Shown piece after piece: positions 1 through 8,986 of a DNA stretch of 64,000 nucleotides. The stretch is taken from the NCBI GenBank assembly GCA_033816765.1, contig CM066289.1:2480001-2544000 (forward strand), in the 5' to 3' direction. The stretch's first letter is position 1. Each line of letters begins with the position of its first letter. Under the pieces are notes generated by a model that was not told the origin of the DNA, searched no databases, and saw only the letters and a list, made by a program, of their open reading frames with translations. Origin of the DNA: Nothopassalora personata (taxonomy: Eukaryota; Ascomycota; Dothideomycetes; Mycosphaerellales; Mycosphaerellaceae). Both the position numbers and the translations under genes were made by a program.

Positions 1-2150
1 GATTCGTTAGGTGGCGACGCAATATTGCCCATGAGCGGACCGAGCGCAGGCGAGAGACATAATCTACGCCACACATTACGCAAGAATACCGACGACGAAA
101 GCATCAAAGGCAAAGAGAAGCGACACCGCTTCAGCAAGAGGAACTCCAAGTCTGGTCTGGCCGCAGTCTTTTAGGAATGATTGTCACCATGGCACAGCTT
201 GCTCTTTCTCATACTGCAACTCTTACATTCCAATACATCTCTATACAGCGTGCGCCCACTCCGCTGGCACGCGCATCTACATTGTGTTCTTGGCGCGTGC
301 TCCACGTCACGACGTTTACGAAATTACCCTAACGCAGCGAGTTTGTTCGATTCTTCTTAGAGCTGGAACGGCTTACGAATTGCTTTGGTTGCATCTAGCT
401 TGGTGGAGATTGGTGCTGTTGAGCAAGCGCGCGAGCAAGCGGGCGTTATTTTCCTCATCCATTTCACGCTCATCGTGAGGGCCTCTTTGCTGCAACGTCT
501 CGTTTGCGGGCATTGCAAACACGTTTGTTGGCTTTTGCTGGTAGAGTCCGGTACTGCTGCGGCAGGGGACTGAGTTGGGTGGTTGGGGGAGTGGCGGCCA
601 GGTTTCTGATAGCATAGAAGATTGCCATATATGTACGTATAGCTGAAGACGAGGAGTTGGACAGCTCAACCATCTTAAGATACTGCAGAAGACCAAACAG
701 CGCGCCCACGCCTCATGCAAGTCATTTGATCCATGCGTCGCTTGCGCATTTGTCGAGGTGAACGACAGCTTCTGCAGTGAGTGGCATGAAGTGGCACTGT
801 GGGCAACACACTTCTCATGAGCCCGCATCCGGGTTATGGTGCCTATAGTAATAACCTCATCGTGATCGTCACCAGAGTGTGCAAAAAGCTTAGCAGCACT
901 CCACTTTGGTGCTTTTGGAGGTGAGGTCGATGAGTACAGTAGTGTGCTGACAGCCAGGGACCAAGGCCGCGGTCGTCACTCTCCCCCCGACTTCTCAACA
1001 AAATCATCTACTGATTTCTCTTCTCGTCATTTTGCCATGGCGCTCCAGCTCCGGCGCCTTCGTGCAACACACCGCTTCGCACGTGGTGCAACGTGAAGCT
1101 GCGTGCGCACGTCAAGCATCAGGTTCTCATCCCTGGCGGCGTCGGCATCGATACGACAGGGGAAGCACCAATGCAAATGCAAATTGTTCTTCGTCCATAT
1201 CGCACAGCAGCAACGTCTGGCCGAACGGTATCGTAAGCCGCGGGATGTAATCTCCGTCCTTCGGGGTACTGTACATTCCCCGGGCGCATATATCAAGAGC
1301 GAGACTCGTTATGGAAATTGTATCGGAGGTTAACCGCTGCGTGGCGGTCCACTCACGTGCAGGTGTCGCATGGCGAGAGGTGTGATCCTGCTGTCGGAAC
1401 CAGCGACCTTCGCGCTGACGACATCGCCTATCGAGAACACACGCAGAACCCATCCTTTGCGGCACGGAGCACGGAGACGTCGCCACGGTCCATACCGATT
1501 GACAGGCCCCGCGGGTCCTCAGGAGTTCTCGCGTGCCTCACTCTTGGCCCTGCTTCCTTCACATGTGCCTGGCGTTGGTGGCGGCTGTGAAAGTGGAGCG
1601 TCAAAACATCACTCGTCGCTGCTGTCCATGAACGCGCATGCAGCAGTGCCATATGAGAGGTCCGGTCGCACAGCGCTGACCGTGGGGTCCTGCTGCCACT
1701 CAACGGCCCTTGCCACCACTAACAGCAGCACGCTGGTGCCGAAAGTACCACAAGGCGTCCGGTTGTGGACTCGAACATCTTCCGAGGTGCGACGGAGCAC
1801 CAATACAATTCAGCCATGCATGCGGTTTCGACCCGGAATCGGCAGACCTGGGCGCTGCAATGGCTGGGGTTCGATCGACGCTGGGCTCGCGTGTACACCA
1901 CACCGTAAGTCTGTCTCGATGGGGGTTGTTGATCAGACACCAAGCACTCAGGACCCTCCTCACTTCTCGACCACATCCCGCATCAATCTCTTACATGCTT
2001 GCTCAATCCCTTTTGCGCCATGCCTCCGTCTTCTGCTTGACACTTCTCGCTATACCATGTACATTTGCAAAAGCATTATGCAAGCATCGAAGATCGCGGC
2101 TCACTGCACCCGAACATCAACATAATACTGTTCCGCGCACGTACTTTTGA
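1..2150. other. Left flank without a recognisable gene
   Basis: Several open frames of up to about 250 codons occur on both strands, but none resembles a known family, they overlap one another antisense, and I found no convincing exon chain. Base composition is ordinary, with CA and TG present, so this is not RIP-mutated DNA. The last few hundred bases probably hold the promoter and 5' UTR of the kinase-like gene starting at 2151. Confidence 0.5.
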
Positions 2151-4310
2151 ATGGCGTCCCGCAACTACGCGCAAGTCGCGCCCACCGCGGCGACGATCGC
2201 GTTGAATGCTTATATCTTTGGCTACGGTGGACACTCGCTGGTGACGCCTCACGCAGCGCTGAAACAACTATGGTGGACCAACGAGCGAATCGATGCCAAG
2301 GTGACACGGCCATTCGTCGTATCGAAGTTACGTGGCGAAGAAAGGGAGTTCCTTAATAAGCCTTTGGCCTTTGGAGAGGGCCTGACAGATGATACCTACA
2401 TGGAATGGATCTTGGAACGAGCGAAACGATTGTTCCTGATTCTCGCCGACATTGGAGTCCCCGACCAGATCTTTGGATGTATAGACGACTCATGGGATGA
2501 TGACGACCTCCCCATACCGCTGGAGAATGTCCAGAATCTGGAGCTTTCCTACGAGAATGATGAAGCACTGAACAAGAAGTTTTATGATACGCAATTTGTA
2601 TACTTACTACGAGAACTGAAGCGAAATTCGCACGTAGACTATGGCCCGAAGGAACACATACCGATGGAACATGTGAATGTGCTGCCGCCCGCGGTCTGCT
2701 TACAACCATACGATCGCGTCCACTTTCCTGGAAGGCCCGAGGATGTGTTCATGCGCCGGAAGTTCTCCTTGACAGATAAGGAGACTGGCGCATATCATGG
2801 CGAGACCTTCATGCGCGATATCAAAAAGGCAAAAGCGTTGTCGCATGAGCACGTTGCCACCACTTGGGCATCGTACACTTCAGAAGATGCTGGTTTCGTG
2901 CTATCGGACTTTGTTGCCGAACATACCCTGGGGACATTCATCGAGCACAGGACTTCCATGCAATTCCTGCGTGTCAGTGCCTCGGAAAGGCCAATCCTTC
3001 TCATGGAGTGGATGCATTGCTTGGCGGATGCGCTTGCTTCGCTACATCACCGTGGTGTTGCGCATGGCCAGATTCGTCCATCGAATATCTGGATCAACAA
3101 GCAGAATAAAATCGCTTTCGCAGATGTTGGTAGCCTGGTCACCTTCCAAAGGAACAAGAAGGCGCCGAAGACTGAAGCATACGATTATGCAGCACCCGAG
3201 CAGGCTATCACCAAAATACCAGTGACAGTAAAGTCAAGTCCACCTCCGGTCAGCAGCATCAGCGCCTTCAGCAAGCTGAGGAAGATGAGTATGCAGTCCG
3301 TCTCAGATACAAGCAGCTCGACAAGTGGATCTTCAGGAGGCAGCAGTACACGCAGCAACAGCTTTTGTGTGTCAAGTCCTGTCACGCCACCCTCAAGTGG
3401 AAGGTCCAACAGTCTTTCCACTATTCGCACCGCTCTGTCACCCACCAGCGGACCGCGTTCCCCACGAAGTATCCGCAACTTCAGCCGACACCTTCCCATA
3501 ACTTGCCCATCCCCAACAATACCCACAGGACCATTCTCACCCAGCTGCATGATCAGCGGGAACATGCTCATGCCACGACCCACCATCGTCGACCCCGAAA
3601 CGCTCTGCGCGCTACCTTTTGCAACACCCGAGATGTCCGATATCTTCTCCCTCGCCTGTGTATTCTTAGACGTCCTGACATTCATGCTCAAGGGCAAAAT
3701 CACTGACTTCGTCAAATTCCGCAGCACGCGAAATCCCGTACCAGGCAAGAACAAGGTCCGAACCGATTCGAGCTTCCATTCAGGACCGGACAAGATCGCA
3801 GAGTGGATCGATATACTCGAAGAAGACAGCTACCGCCATGGCGAATCGATTTTTCGTGCCGTGCCAGAGACGCTCCGACTGGTACGAACGATGATGATGC
3901 AGAATGCCACACTACGCCCCACCGCAATTGAAGTCCGAGACCGGATATACGCAATGCTCCTCGACGATTGCGGCGTGGAGAATTTATGCTGCGCAGGGAG
4001 AGAGTGGGCTGAAACCAAGAGCGATGAGACAGATGACGACAGCACGAAATCTCCTTTTCGCCGTGATCGCGATGAGCTGAGTATCGCGACTGGGACTCTT
4101 GGAGTGCCGCCGAGAGAGGGGAGTGATGCGGCGAGGGGTGCGGGTTCTTGTCCGGGTTCTTGTGGAGGTGCGGGTGCGGGTGCGGATCGTATGAGTATTT
4201 TGTCGAGGGCAGAGTCGAATATTACGGCGAAGACGAGGAGGAGGAGTTCTGCTAGTACGGCAACGGCGAGATTGAGTTCGTGGAGGAGCAGGTTCATGAG
4301 GTCGCCGTAG
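2151..4310 (+). CDS. Protein kinase-like protein, probable pseudokinase
   Basis: Single-exon gene for 719 residues. The N-terminal ~200 residues are not recognised. A kinase-like fold follows: a helical segment ending in LADALASLHHRGVAHG, then HGQIRPSN at residues 305-312 where an active kinase has HRDLKPxN, and ADVG at 324-327 where DFG is expected. The YDYAAPEQ segment corresponds to the APE region of the activation loop. A Ser-rich insert of about 120 residues then separates this from the C-lobe helix beginning near PFATPEMSDIFSLACVFLDV. The missing catalytic Asp (HRD to HGQ) argues against phosphotransfer and for a scaffold or regulatory role. The C-terminus is Gly/Ala/Ser-rich and basic. 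The start at 2151 is the first ATG of the long frame. The gene lies alone beside the transposon island. The kinase fold is seen from motifs; the lack of activity is inference. Confidence 0.75.
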   Translation: MASRNYAQVAPTAATIALNAYIFGYGGHSLVTPHAALKQLWWTNERIDAKVTRPFVVSKLRGEEREFLNKPLAFGEGLTDDTYMEWILERAKRLFLILADIGVPDQIFGCIDDSWDDDDLPIPLENVQNLELSYENDEALNKKFYDTQFVYLLRELKRNSHVDYGPKEHIPMEHVNVLPPAVCLQPYDRVHFPGRPEDVFMRRKFSLTDKETGAYHGETFMRDIKKAKALSHEHVATTWASYTSEDAGFVLSDFVAEHTLGTFIEHRTSMQFLRVSASERPILLMEWMHCLADALASLHHRGVAHGQIRPSNIWINKQNKIAFADVGSLVTFQRNKKAPKTEAYDYAAPEQAITKIPVTVKSSPPPVSSISAFSKLRKMSMQSVSDTSSSTSGSSGGSSTRSNSFCVSSPVTPPSSGRSNSLSTIRTALSPTSGPRSPRSIRNFSRHLPITCPSPTIPTGPFSPSCMISGNMLMPRPTIVDPETLCALPFATPEMSDIFSLACVFLDVLTFMLKGKITDFVKFRSTRNPVPGKNKVRTDSSFHSGPDKIAEWIDILEEDSYRHGESIFRAVPETLRLVRTMMMQNATLRPTAIEVRDRIYAMLLDDCGVENLCCAGREWAETKSDETDDDSTKSPFRRDRDELSIATGTLGVPPREGSDAARGAGSCPGSCGGAGAGADRMSILSRAESNITAKTRRRSSASTATARLSSWRSRFMRSP

Positions 4311-5002
4311 AAGGCGGTGTTTGGGATGGGAAGAGATACCATATGAGCTGGAATGTCACGGGAAGAGAAGTGTCGCTCGCACATGAGCATTGTGTGCAAT
4401 TGTATTCTCATTAGCTAGATACCCTCACGTGCATATGTATCTTCAGGCAGAGCAGCAGTGCTTATGCTGTCAAGGCATGAGGCGATGCATAGCCCAACCT
4501 CAGATCCATCTTTGCCCATGTCTTCACCTCCTTCGTTCGAGTGCTTCGCAAATCGAACATGGGATCGAGACGATTCCATGTCCACGAAGGTCGTGTCGTC
4601 CTCACCCGCCTACCTGGGCGGCATTCGTGACAATTCATTCATCTCAGTGGAACCGGCTCGAGATCTCGTGAGCTTCGGGGAGCAGGCAGTTTGTACGACT
4701 TCCTAAAGAGACCTATCTGTCACTCCCGTTCCGTGTCGCGACACTGCTTCACCATCGGTCCTGATGTGATGACCCGGCTCGTCGCAGCGGCAGAGTGCGT
4801 TGTACCGCCGCCATTAGCTGGAGGTATGATCTTCTAGAAGAGACGAGCACGGCGTCGACGGCTCAACAGATAGTGGTCTTGGCGTTGAAAGTATGAAAGT
4901 CATGATGCGTGATGGAAAGAGTACCTGTAGCAGAGATAACAGCAGGGGTGCCATTTACCCAAACATCTCACCAACACTGACCTGCAGCAAGGTTCGGTCG
5001 CG
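4311..5002. other. Intergenic stretch between kinase-like gene and transposon island
   Basis: About 690 bp of ordinary-composition DNA. It holds no frame resembling a protein and no repeat that I can see. It ends where the inverted arm of the island begins. Confidence 0.5.
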
Positions 5003-5040
5003 GCCTGGTTGACATGGTTTCTCTCGAATCCGGGGTTTTG

Positions 5041-5252
5041 CCTTTTTGCCTATTTGCCTGTATGCCTGTATGCCTGTATGCCTATATGCCTGTATGCCTA
5101 TATGCCTATATGCCTATATGCCTATATGCCTATATGCCTATATGCCTATATGCCTATATGCCTATATGCCTATATGCCTGTATGCCTATATGCCTACATG
5201 CCTATATACCTGTATGCCTATATGCCTATATACCTATATGCCTATATGCTAT
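5041..5252 (+). repeat. 8-bp minisatellite, (GCCTATAT)n with GCCTGTAT variants
   Basis: Uninterrupted tandem array of an 8-bp unit with one or two variant positions. It is open in several frames and gives MPICLYAY-type peptides, which are an artefact of the repeat. TG dinucleotides survive here although the adjacent DNA is RIP-converted. Its inverted counterpart is at 41185-41525. Confidence 0.9.
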
Positions 5253-5253
5253 G

Positions 5254-5296
5254 CACTTACTCGTAGAGGCTATAGAATAGCCCCTACGAGTAAGTG
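5254..5296 (+). repeat. Hairpin-forming palindrome at the inner edge of the left arm
   Basis: CACTTACTCGTAG (5254-5266) and CTACGAGTAAGTG (5284-5296) are exact complements. GGCTAT and ATAGCC nest inside around an AGA loop, with a single A/C mismatch between the two stems. The total is about 19 paired bases. A weaker version of the same hairpin lies at about 41138-41185 in the right arm. Confidence 0.8.
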
Positions 5297-5313
5297 TATA
5301 GTATATATAGTAT

Positions 5314-5616
5314 AGAGAAGTTAGGAAAATAGATTTCGCGAATTAGTTTAAGTATACTCCCTCGTAGGGTATATTTACTAGCACTTAATCGTAGGAGCGA
5401 GTTTATAGACCCTACGAGTAAGTGCTTATTTATAGGGTTACTATTAAAAGAGGTCTATAGGCGTTCGTTCTTTAAGAGTACTTACTCGTAGGATAATATA
5501 GTGTTCGTAAGATAAGATATAATATAATAGAAAATAGGCGTAGTTATAGTTATATATAGATAGTAAACTATTTACACTTCTTATTCTTACGGCGATAGGT
5601 ACCGTAGGTAGTAGAC
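5314..5616. repeat. RIP-like AT-rich spacer with scattered ACTTACTCGTAG motifs
   Basis: No gene is visible. Copies of the hairpin 13-mer, some with one mismatch, recur in both orientations at about 5382-5395, 5413-5426 and 5481-5493. CA/TG depletion resembles that of the elements inside. This stretch lies between the arm and the 5' LTR of element A, and it is not the missing part of element F's pol. Confidence 0.5.
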
Positions 5617-5814
5617 TATAAGGGTAGCCTATAGCTAACCCTTATATGTAATGCGGCTATACCCGGCTTAGTATACCGCACGTAACGCGTATACGTACAC
5701 TAGGAGACGCGTATAGCGTCGATAGAAGAAAGTAAGCTTTAATTTATCTACGATTAGAAGATCGTAGGCGTGCTATACATTACGATATCCCCTTATAGTC
5801 TTACGGCCCTAACA
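5617..5814 (+). repeat. Element A 5' LTR
   Basis: 198 bp, matching 36293-36490 with scattered differences, mostly transitions of the RIP type (for example TGTAAGGG at the 3' LTR start versus TATAAGGG here). It ends CCCTAACA, whereas the 3' copy ends CCCTAATA. Confidence 0.85.
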
Positions 5815-5826
5815 GTTCTAAAGCTT
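5815..5826 (+). promoter_or_regulatory. Element A primer-binding site, self-priming type
   Basis: CTAAAGCTT at 5818-5826 is the reverse complement of AAGCTTTAG at 36410-36418 in the 3' LTR. The 5' LTR copy at 5734-5741 has AAGCTTTA and then an A where the 3' LTR has G, a RIP-type change. This fits annealing of the transcript's own 5' end to the site, as known for Tf1/sushi elements. Confidence 0.55.
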
Positions 5827-5899
5827 CCCTTCGTTACAATCTATATACGCTATAGAGCCCGATCGCGACGCGCACGACGGCGAGTCGCCTACGCCGCCC

Positions 5900-6585
5900 C
5901 TAAGCCCTAGAGTATAGTAGTAGGCGCGTCGTGTAGCCTTAGTTACAAGAAGAGAGGCCTTACGGGCTAAGATTAAAGAGTAAGAGATATAGCGGGAGAT
6001 CGAGCGGCTAGAGATCTTACGCGCTATAAGCGCACCGCCTCTAGAGCGTATAGGAGGGAGGAGAGAAGATTATCTCCCTACTACAACCCCTACCTCTGTC
6101 TCTATAACTACTATCGATAATATTATAGTGCGAGGCGCGGCCGTAGCGCATACGACGCGACCGCGTCTAAAAGAGCCGACGCCTTTTAGAGGGAATTTAA
6201 TAAGAAAGGTAAGGGTATTCCTTCGGGAGCTCTTACTTATCTTCGCCCTCTTAGGTACTATGTACGCGATAGACGAATTAAAGGTCCTATATAGAGTTAT
6301 GTACCTTAGCGGAGAGGTAAGCGAGCGATAGTATACTAACTATAGCGCCGTTAACCTTATAGGATATATATACTAGGACTTTAAGGAGTTCTACCGAGAC
6401 GTATACGGCGATCCTATAAATCGCGTACTTAACGTTATGTTAGAGTACGAGGTTACGAGATAGAAGGATAACTAGATAGCGCGATAGTTCGCGACTAAGC
6501 TAGATATTATAGAGGACTAGTTAGGTAACTACTCGGAAGCGTAACGTATACGGTACCTACTAGCAAAGCTTACGCCTCGCTTACG
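5900..6585 (+). pseudogene. Element A gag, first part
   Basis: Remnant of a gag coding region broken by TAG/TAA codons. The stretch up to 6585 reads as a retrotransposon gag domain ending LLAKLTPRLR. It resumes in the same sense at 8987 with SAIVSYYNIPTTREDLVVLA once element C and its TTACG duplication are removed. Confidence 0.65.
6581..6585 (+). repeat. Target-site duplication of element C (left)
   Basis: TTACG here is repeated at 8987-8991 directly after the right LTR of element C. Confidence 0.9.
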
Positions 6586-6904
6586 TGTTAGGAACCGCTG
6601 TACGTTATCACAACTCGGGCTTGGATCTTTGCAGGGATGTCTCAATCAGTTATGAAGGTAGTGGTTCCAAACAGTATATAGTGTATACTTAAAATGAGTT
6701 GAGCACGAGGCTCCTATCTACTTGCAAAAGAGCGTCGTCTATATAGTGCCGTGTCTTGGCGTGATCTTTCCTGCTCTCTCTGCTCTCTCTGCTCTCTCGA
6801 GAGAGCACCCGAGAGCACTGAGAGCACTCTGCATATCGGGTGCATCCGCTGGTCTGCTGGCATCGATTGGTTGGCTACGGGCTTCCCCAGACCGATCCGT
6901 AACA
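6586..6904 (-). repeat. Element C left LTR (3' LTR)
   Basis: 319 bp, identical to 8668-8986 by eye. It contains GCTCTCTC repeats and the perfect palindrome TGCTCTCTCGAGAGAGCA. Its right edge is followed by the polypurine tract. Confidence 0.95.
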
Positions 6905-6922
6905 CCATCCCCCTTCTAGCCT

Positions 6923-6939
6923 AGCTTCGTCCCGAAGCT
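6923..6939 (+). promoter_or_regulatory. Hairpin upstream of the element C antisense gene
   Basis: AGCTTCG-TCC-CGAAGCT forms a 7-bp stem with a 3-nt loop, 39 nt before the antisense ATG at 6978. Element D has AGCTCTG-TCC-CAGAGCT at the equivalent position. Stem bases differ in pairs while the TCC loop is conserved. Confidence 0.6.
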
Positions 6940-6977
6940 TACAAGATGTCATTCCTTTCCAACTTTGTCATCCAACG

Positions 6978-7538
6978 ATGTCTTCTTCTTCCCTTTCCCT
7001 TCTCGTCACCAAAACCAGTACGCATCGTCGCAAGAAGCTTGCCAAGTTCATTCGAGAGAACGGGATTACTATGGTCAAGTCGTGCTCTTTCTGCACTCGT
7101 GAGAAAAAGGTGTGCCGTGTCCACATCAAATCGGGCCGCTGTTCGGAGTGCAACGAACACAACATCAAGGGTTGTGACGTGCGAGTCACTCCTGCTGAGT
7201 GGAAGTCCCTTCAGTCCGTACGGGACAAGCTCACCCGTGAGCTTGAAGCGGTCCGTCATGATCTCGTTCGCAAGAGTGAAGAGATCGCGGCAGCCTATGC
7301 GAAGGAGGCGCGTCTTCGTCGTCAGCTTGAGCTGCACGAAAAGCGCGAGGGCGAGGCGATCGCTGTCGAGGAGGCGAGCATCCAAGTGTTAGAACAAGGG
7401 GAGCTCGAGGCCGCTCCGCCTTCCATCCCGGAAGACTGGTGGTTTCCTGCCTCCGATCCTTCGGTCTTCGACCCTAGCTTGTCCTTGGATGGGAATCTCC
7501 TCCTTCCTGAATCCTTCTCGGAGTTGGTCTCGTCGTAA
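6978..7538 (+). CDS. Antisense retrotransposon protein, Zn2Cys6-like cluster plus coiled coil (element C)
   Basis: 186 residues on the strand opposite gag, starting 73 nt inside the 3' LTR. After a basic N-terminus (RRKKLAKF) come six cysteines spaced C-X2-C-X6-C-X8-C-X2-C-X7-C (CSFC...C...CSEC...C), which fits the fungal Zn2Cys6 binuclear-cluster consensus. From about residue 75 to 140 there is a charged heptad-rich region (LTRELEAVRHDLVRKSEEIA), likely a dimerising coiled coil. The tail is acidic with Trp/Phe and Pro (SIPEDWWFPASDPSVFDP), as in activation domains. The element D protein aligns over the whole length. A GTAAGT overlaps the stop and a plausible acceptor lies at about 7590, so an extra 3' exon is possible. 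A DNA- or RNA-binding role is inferred from the motif. Confidence 0.8.
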   Translation: MSSSSLSLLVTKTSTHRRKKLAKFIRENGITMVKSCSFCTREKKVCRVHIKSGRCSECNEHNIKGCDVRVTPAEWKSLQSVRDKLTRELEAVRHDLVRKSEEIAAAYAKEARLRRQLELHEKREGEAIAVEEASIQVLEQGELEAAPPSIPEDWWFPASDPSVFDPSLSLDGNLLLPESFSELVSS

Positions 7539-7642
7539 GTTCGTCCTTTATCTGTTTTCCGTGTCGTAGTGTTGACTTCTGTGTCCTAGGTCATCAAATC
7601 AAGAAGCCGCTGTTTGATGCCTTTATCGTCAGGTCGTTTCTG

Positions 7643-8641
7643 CTAGGCAGATTTCGAGAGAAAGCTCTCGCATTCCTGGTATGCATTCTCTTCGCGAATC
7701 ATTGCGTTGAACTCGCGGCTAACTATGTTCTTTTTCTTGCAGTTCCTTGCATAATGGCCTTGCTCGCCACATACGTAGCAGGTGGAACCTTTGCTCTTCA
7801 GCCCCCTTCCTGTCCTACGTTCCGTTACGTCCAATTCCATTGGGTCTCCGTAACCATTAGGGTCCTGACTTCTGGCCTTGAAGCCCCCTCTTCCGCCCGC
7901 GGCGGGTCTCTGGTATCCAGGCTGTACGTGTCGGTCGTACCTCAATTCCTGGAGCCTTTCGTCGATCTCCTTTGCTGCCTTGATCATCGCCCCTAGCGTA
8001 ACGACGCTGGCGTTTCGGGATAGTTCGGCTTTGACGTTGTCTTTCAGCCCGAGGTAGAACTGCGATCGCAAAGCTGCGTCGTTCCATTCCAGGTCGGCGG
8101 CATATCCTTGGAATTCTGAGGCGTACAGCGCTACAGAAGTAGTCTGTCGAAGTTGTCGGATATGTCGGTCGGCGTATACCTCCTCATTTGGTATCCCGTA
8201 TAGATCATCGAGTTTCGTCTCAAACTCGTCGTAGTCGTGGAAAATTTTTCGAGTTTCCGTTTTCGGTGTTTCTCCCTCGCCCTGGTTGTGTAGCCAGTCC
8301 TTGAGGTATGGTCGGAATCCTCTAGCTGCTTTTCCTCGTAGGAAGGATGCGGCGTACAAGACCTTGCTGGCCTCGCCTTGAAACTGGTGTGCGTTGAAGT
8401 GAAGGTACAACTGAACCTGCAGTTGAAAAGCCTCCAGTTTGTCCTTGGTCCCGTCGAACGTCTCCGGCGTAGACACCTTAGGTGCACGGTGGTGGTCCAA
8501 TGGGTTCAGCATACCCATAGGAGTGTTGTTGTTCTTGCTGCTTCCTGTAATCGACATTTCGCTCATTCGTTCCGTAATGCCAGTTGACTGTGGCTGTTGT
8601 CGTGACGGACTCCGGGTAGCGTCTCTCCCAGACATATGCAA
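7643..8641 (-). CDS. gag: Gag polyprotein of element C
   Basis: 332 residues. A retrotransposon gag domain spans roughly residues 55-225 (TPETFDGTKDKLEAFQLQV ... FYLGLKDNVKAEL). The CCHC zinc knuckle CYVCGEQGHYARNC (C-X2-C-X4-H-X4-C) is near residue 290. It is shorter than the element D Gag but clearly alignable with it. The ATG at 8641 lies only 26 nt inside the 5' LTR, so the leader is very short; a second ATG follows two codons later. The frame ends at 7643 with no protease or pol downstream. Expected role: virus-like-particle shell and RNA packaging in the cytoplasm. Confidence 0.9.
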   Translation of the reverse strand: MHMSGRDATRSPSRQQPQSTGITERMSEMSITGSSKNNNTPMGMLNPLDHHRAPKVSTPETFDGTKDKLEAFQLQVQLYLHFNAHQFQGEASKVLYAASFLRGKAARGFRPYLKDWLHNQGEGETPKTETRKIFHDYDEFETKLDDLYGIPNEEVYADRHIRQLRQTTSVALYASEFQGYAADLEWNDAALRSQFYLGLKDNVKAELSRNASVVTLGAMIKAAKEIDERLQELRYDRHVQPGYQRPAAGGRGGFKARSQDPNGYGDPMELDVTERRTGRGLKSKGSTCYVCGEQGHYARNCKKKNIVSREFNAMIREENAYQECESFLSKSA

Positions 8642-8656
8642 AGGGCCCTGGTGGTG

Positions 8657-8667
8657 GTGCTCAAAGT
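8657..8667 (-). promoter_or_regulatory. Element C primer-binding site, self-priming type
   Basis: On the - strand this reads ACTTTGAGCAC directly after the 5' LTR. Its TTGAGCAC is complementary to the LTR at 8781-8788 (and 6699-6706), an 8-bp match. The LTR site would be the transcript 5' end. Confidence 0.6.
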
Positions 8668-8986
8668 TGTTAGGAACCGCTGTACGTTATCACAACTCGG
8701 GCTTGGATCTTTGCAGGGATGTCTCAATCAGTTATGAAGGTAGTGGTTCCAAACAGTATATAGTGTATACTTAAAATGAGTTGAGCACGAGGCTCCTATC
8801 TACTTGCAAAAGAGCGTCGTCTATATAGTGCCGTGTCTTGGCGTGATCTTTCCTGCTCTCTCTGCTCTCTCTGCTCTCTCGAGAGAGCACCCGAGAGCAC
8901 TGAGAGCACTCTGCATATCGGGTGCATCCGCTGGTCTGCTGGCATCGATTGGTTGGCTACGGGCTTCCCCAGACCGATCCGTAACA
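8668..8986 (-). repeat. Element C right LTR (5' LTR)
   Basis: 319 bp, identical to 6586-6904, followed by the TTACG duplication at 8987-8991. The self-primer site TTGAGCAC lies at 8781-8788. The TA-rich stretch ending TATACTTAAAA at 8765-8776 is near the inferred transcript start, but on the downstream side relative to the - strand, so it is not an obvious TATA box. Confidence 0.95.

Larger units (their letters stand above)
5003..5313 (+). repeat. Left inverted arm of the transposon island
   Basis: The segment starting GCCTGGTTGACATGG at 5003 recurs in inverted orientation ending at 41578. The arms share, in order, a ~40 bp unique end with CCGGGGTTTTGCC, an 8-bp minisatellite, and a hairpin built on ACTTACTCGTAG. 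The outer 40 bp differ by only a few bases between arms. No target-site duplication is evident just outside: 4998-5002 and 41579-41583 do not match. The arms could be terminal inverted repeats of an old large DNA transposon, or two solo ends brought together by rearrangement. Confidence 0.7.
6586..8986 (-). mobile_element. Element C: gag-only LTR retrotransposon with an antisense Zn2Cys6-like gene
   Basis: A 2401-bp element with identical 319-bp LTRs (6586-6904, 8668-8986), TGTTA...TAACA ends and the TSD TTACG. Gag runs on the - strand, so the right LTR is the 5' LTR. There is no protease, RT or integrase; only about 100 bp separate the gag stop from the stop of a convergent + strand gene. 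The purine-rich complement of CCATCCCCCTT (6905-6915) is the polypurine tract. Identical LTRs, intact frames and absence of RIP indicate a recent insertion into already mutated element A. Gag and the antisense protein are both homologous to those of element D, which could supply pol in trans. Confidence 0.95.

Noticed and set aside
1370..2125. 251-codon frame upstream of the kinase-like gene
   Set aside because: Arg/Thr/Ser-rich without any domain, overlapped by antisense frames; no supporting exon structure.
5009..5315. Three overlapping frames encoding MPICLYAY-type repeats
   Set aside because: They are translations of an 8-bp minisatellite, open in all frames; the same occurs inverted at 41101-41729.
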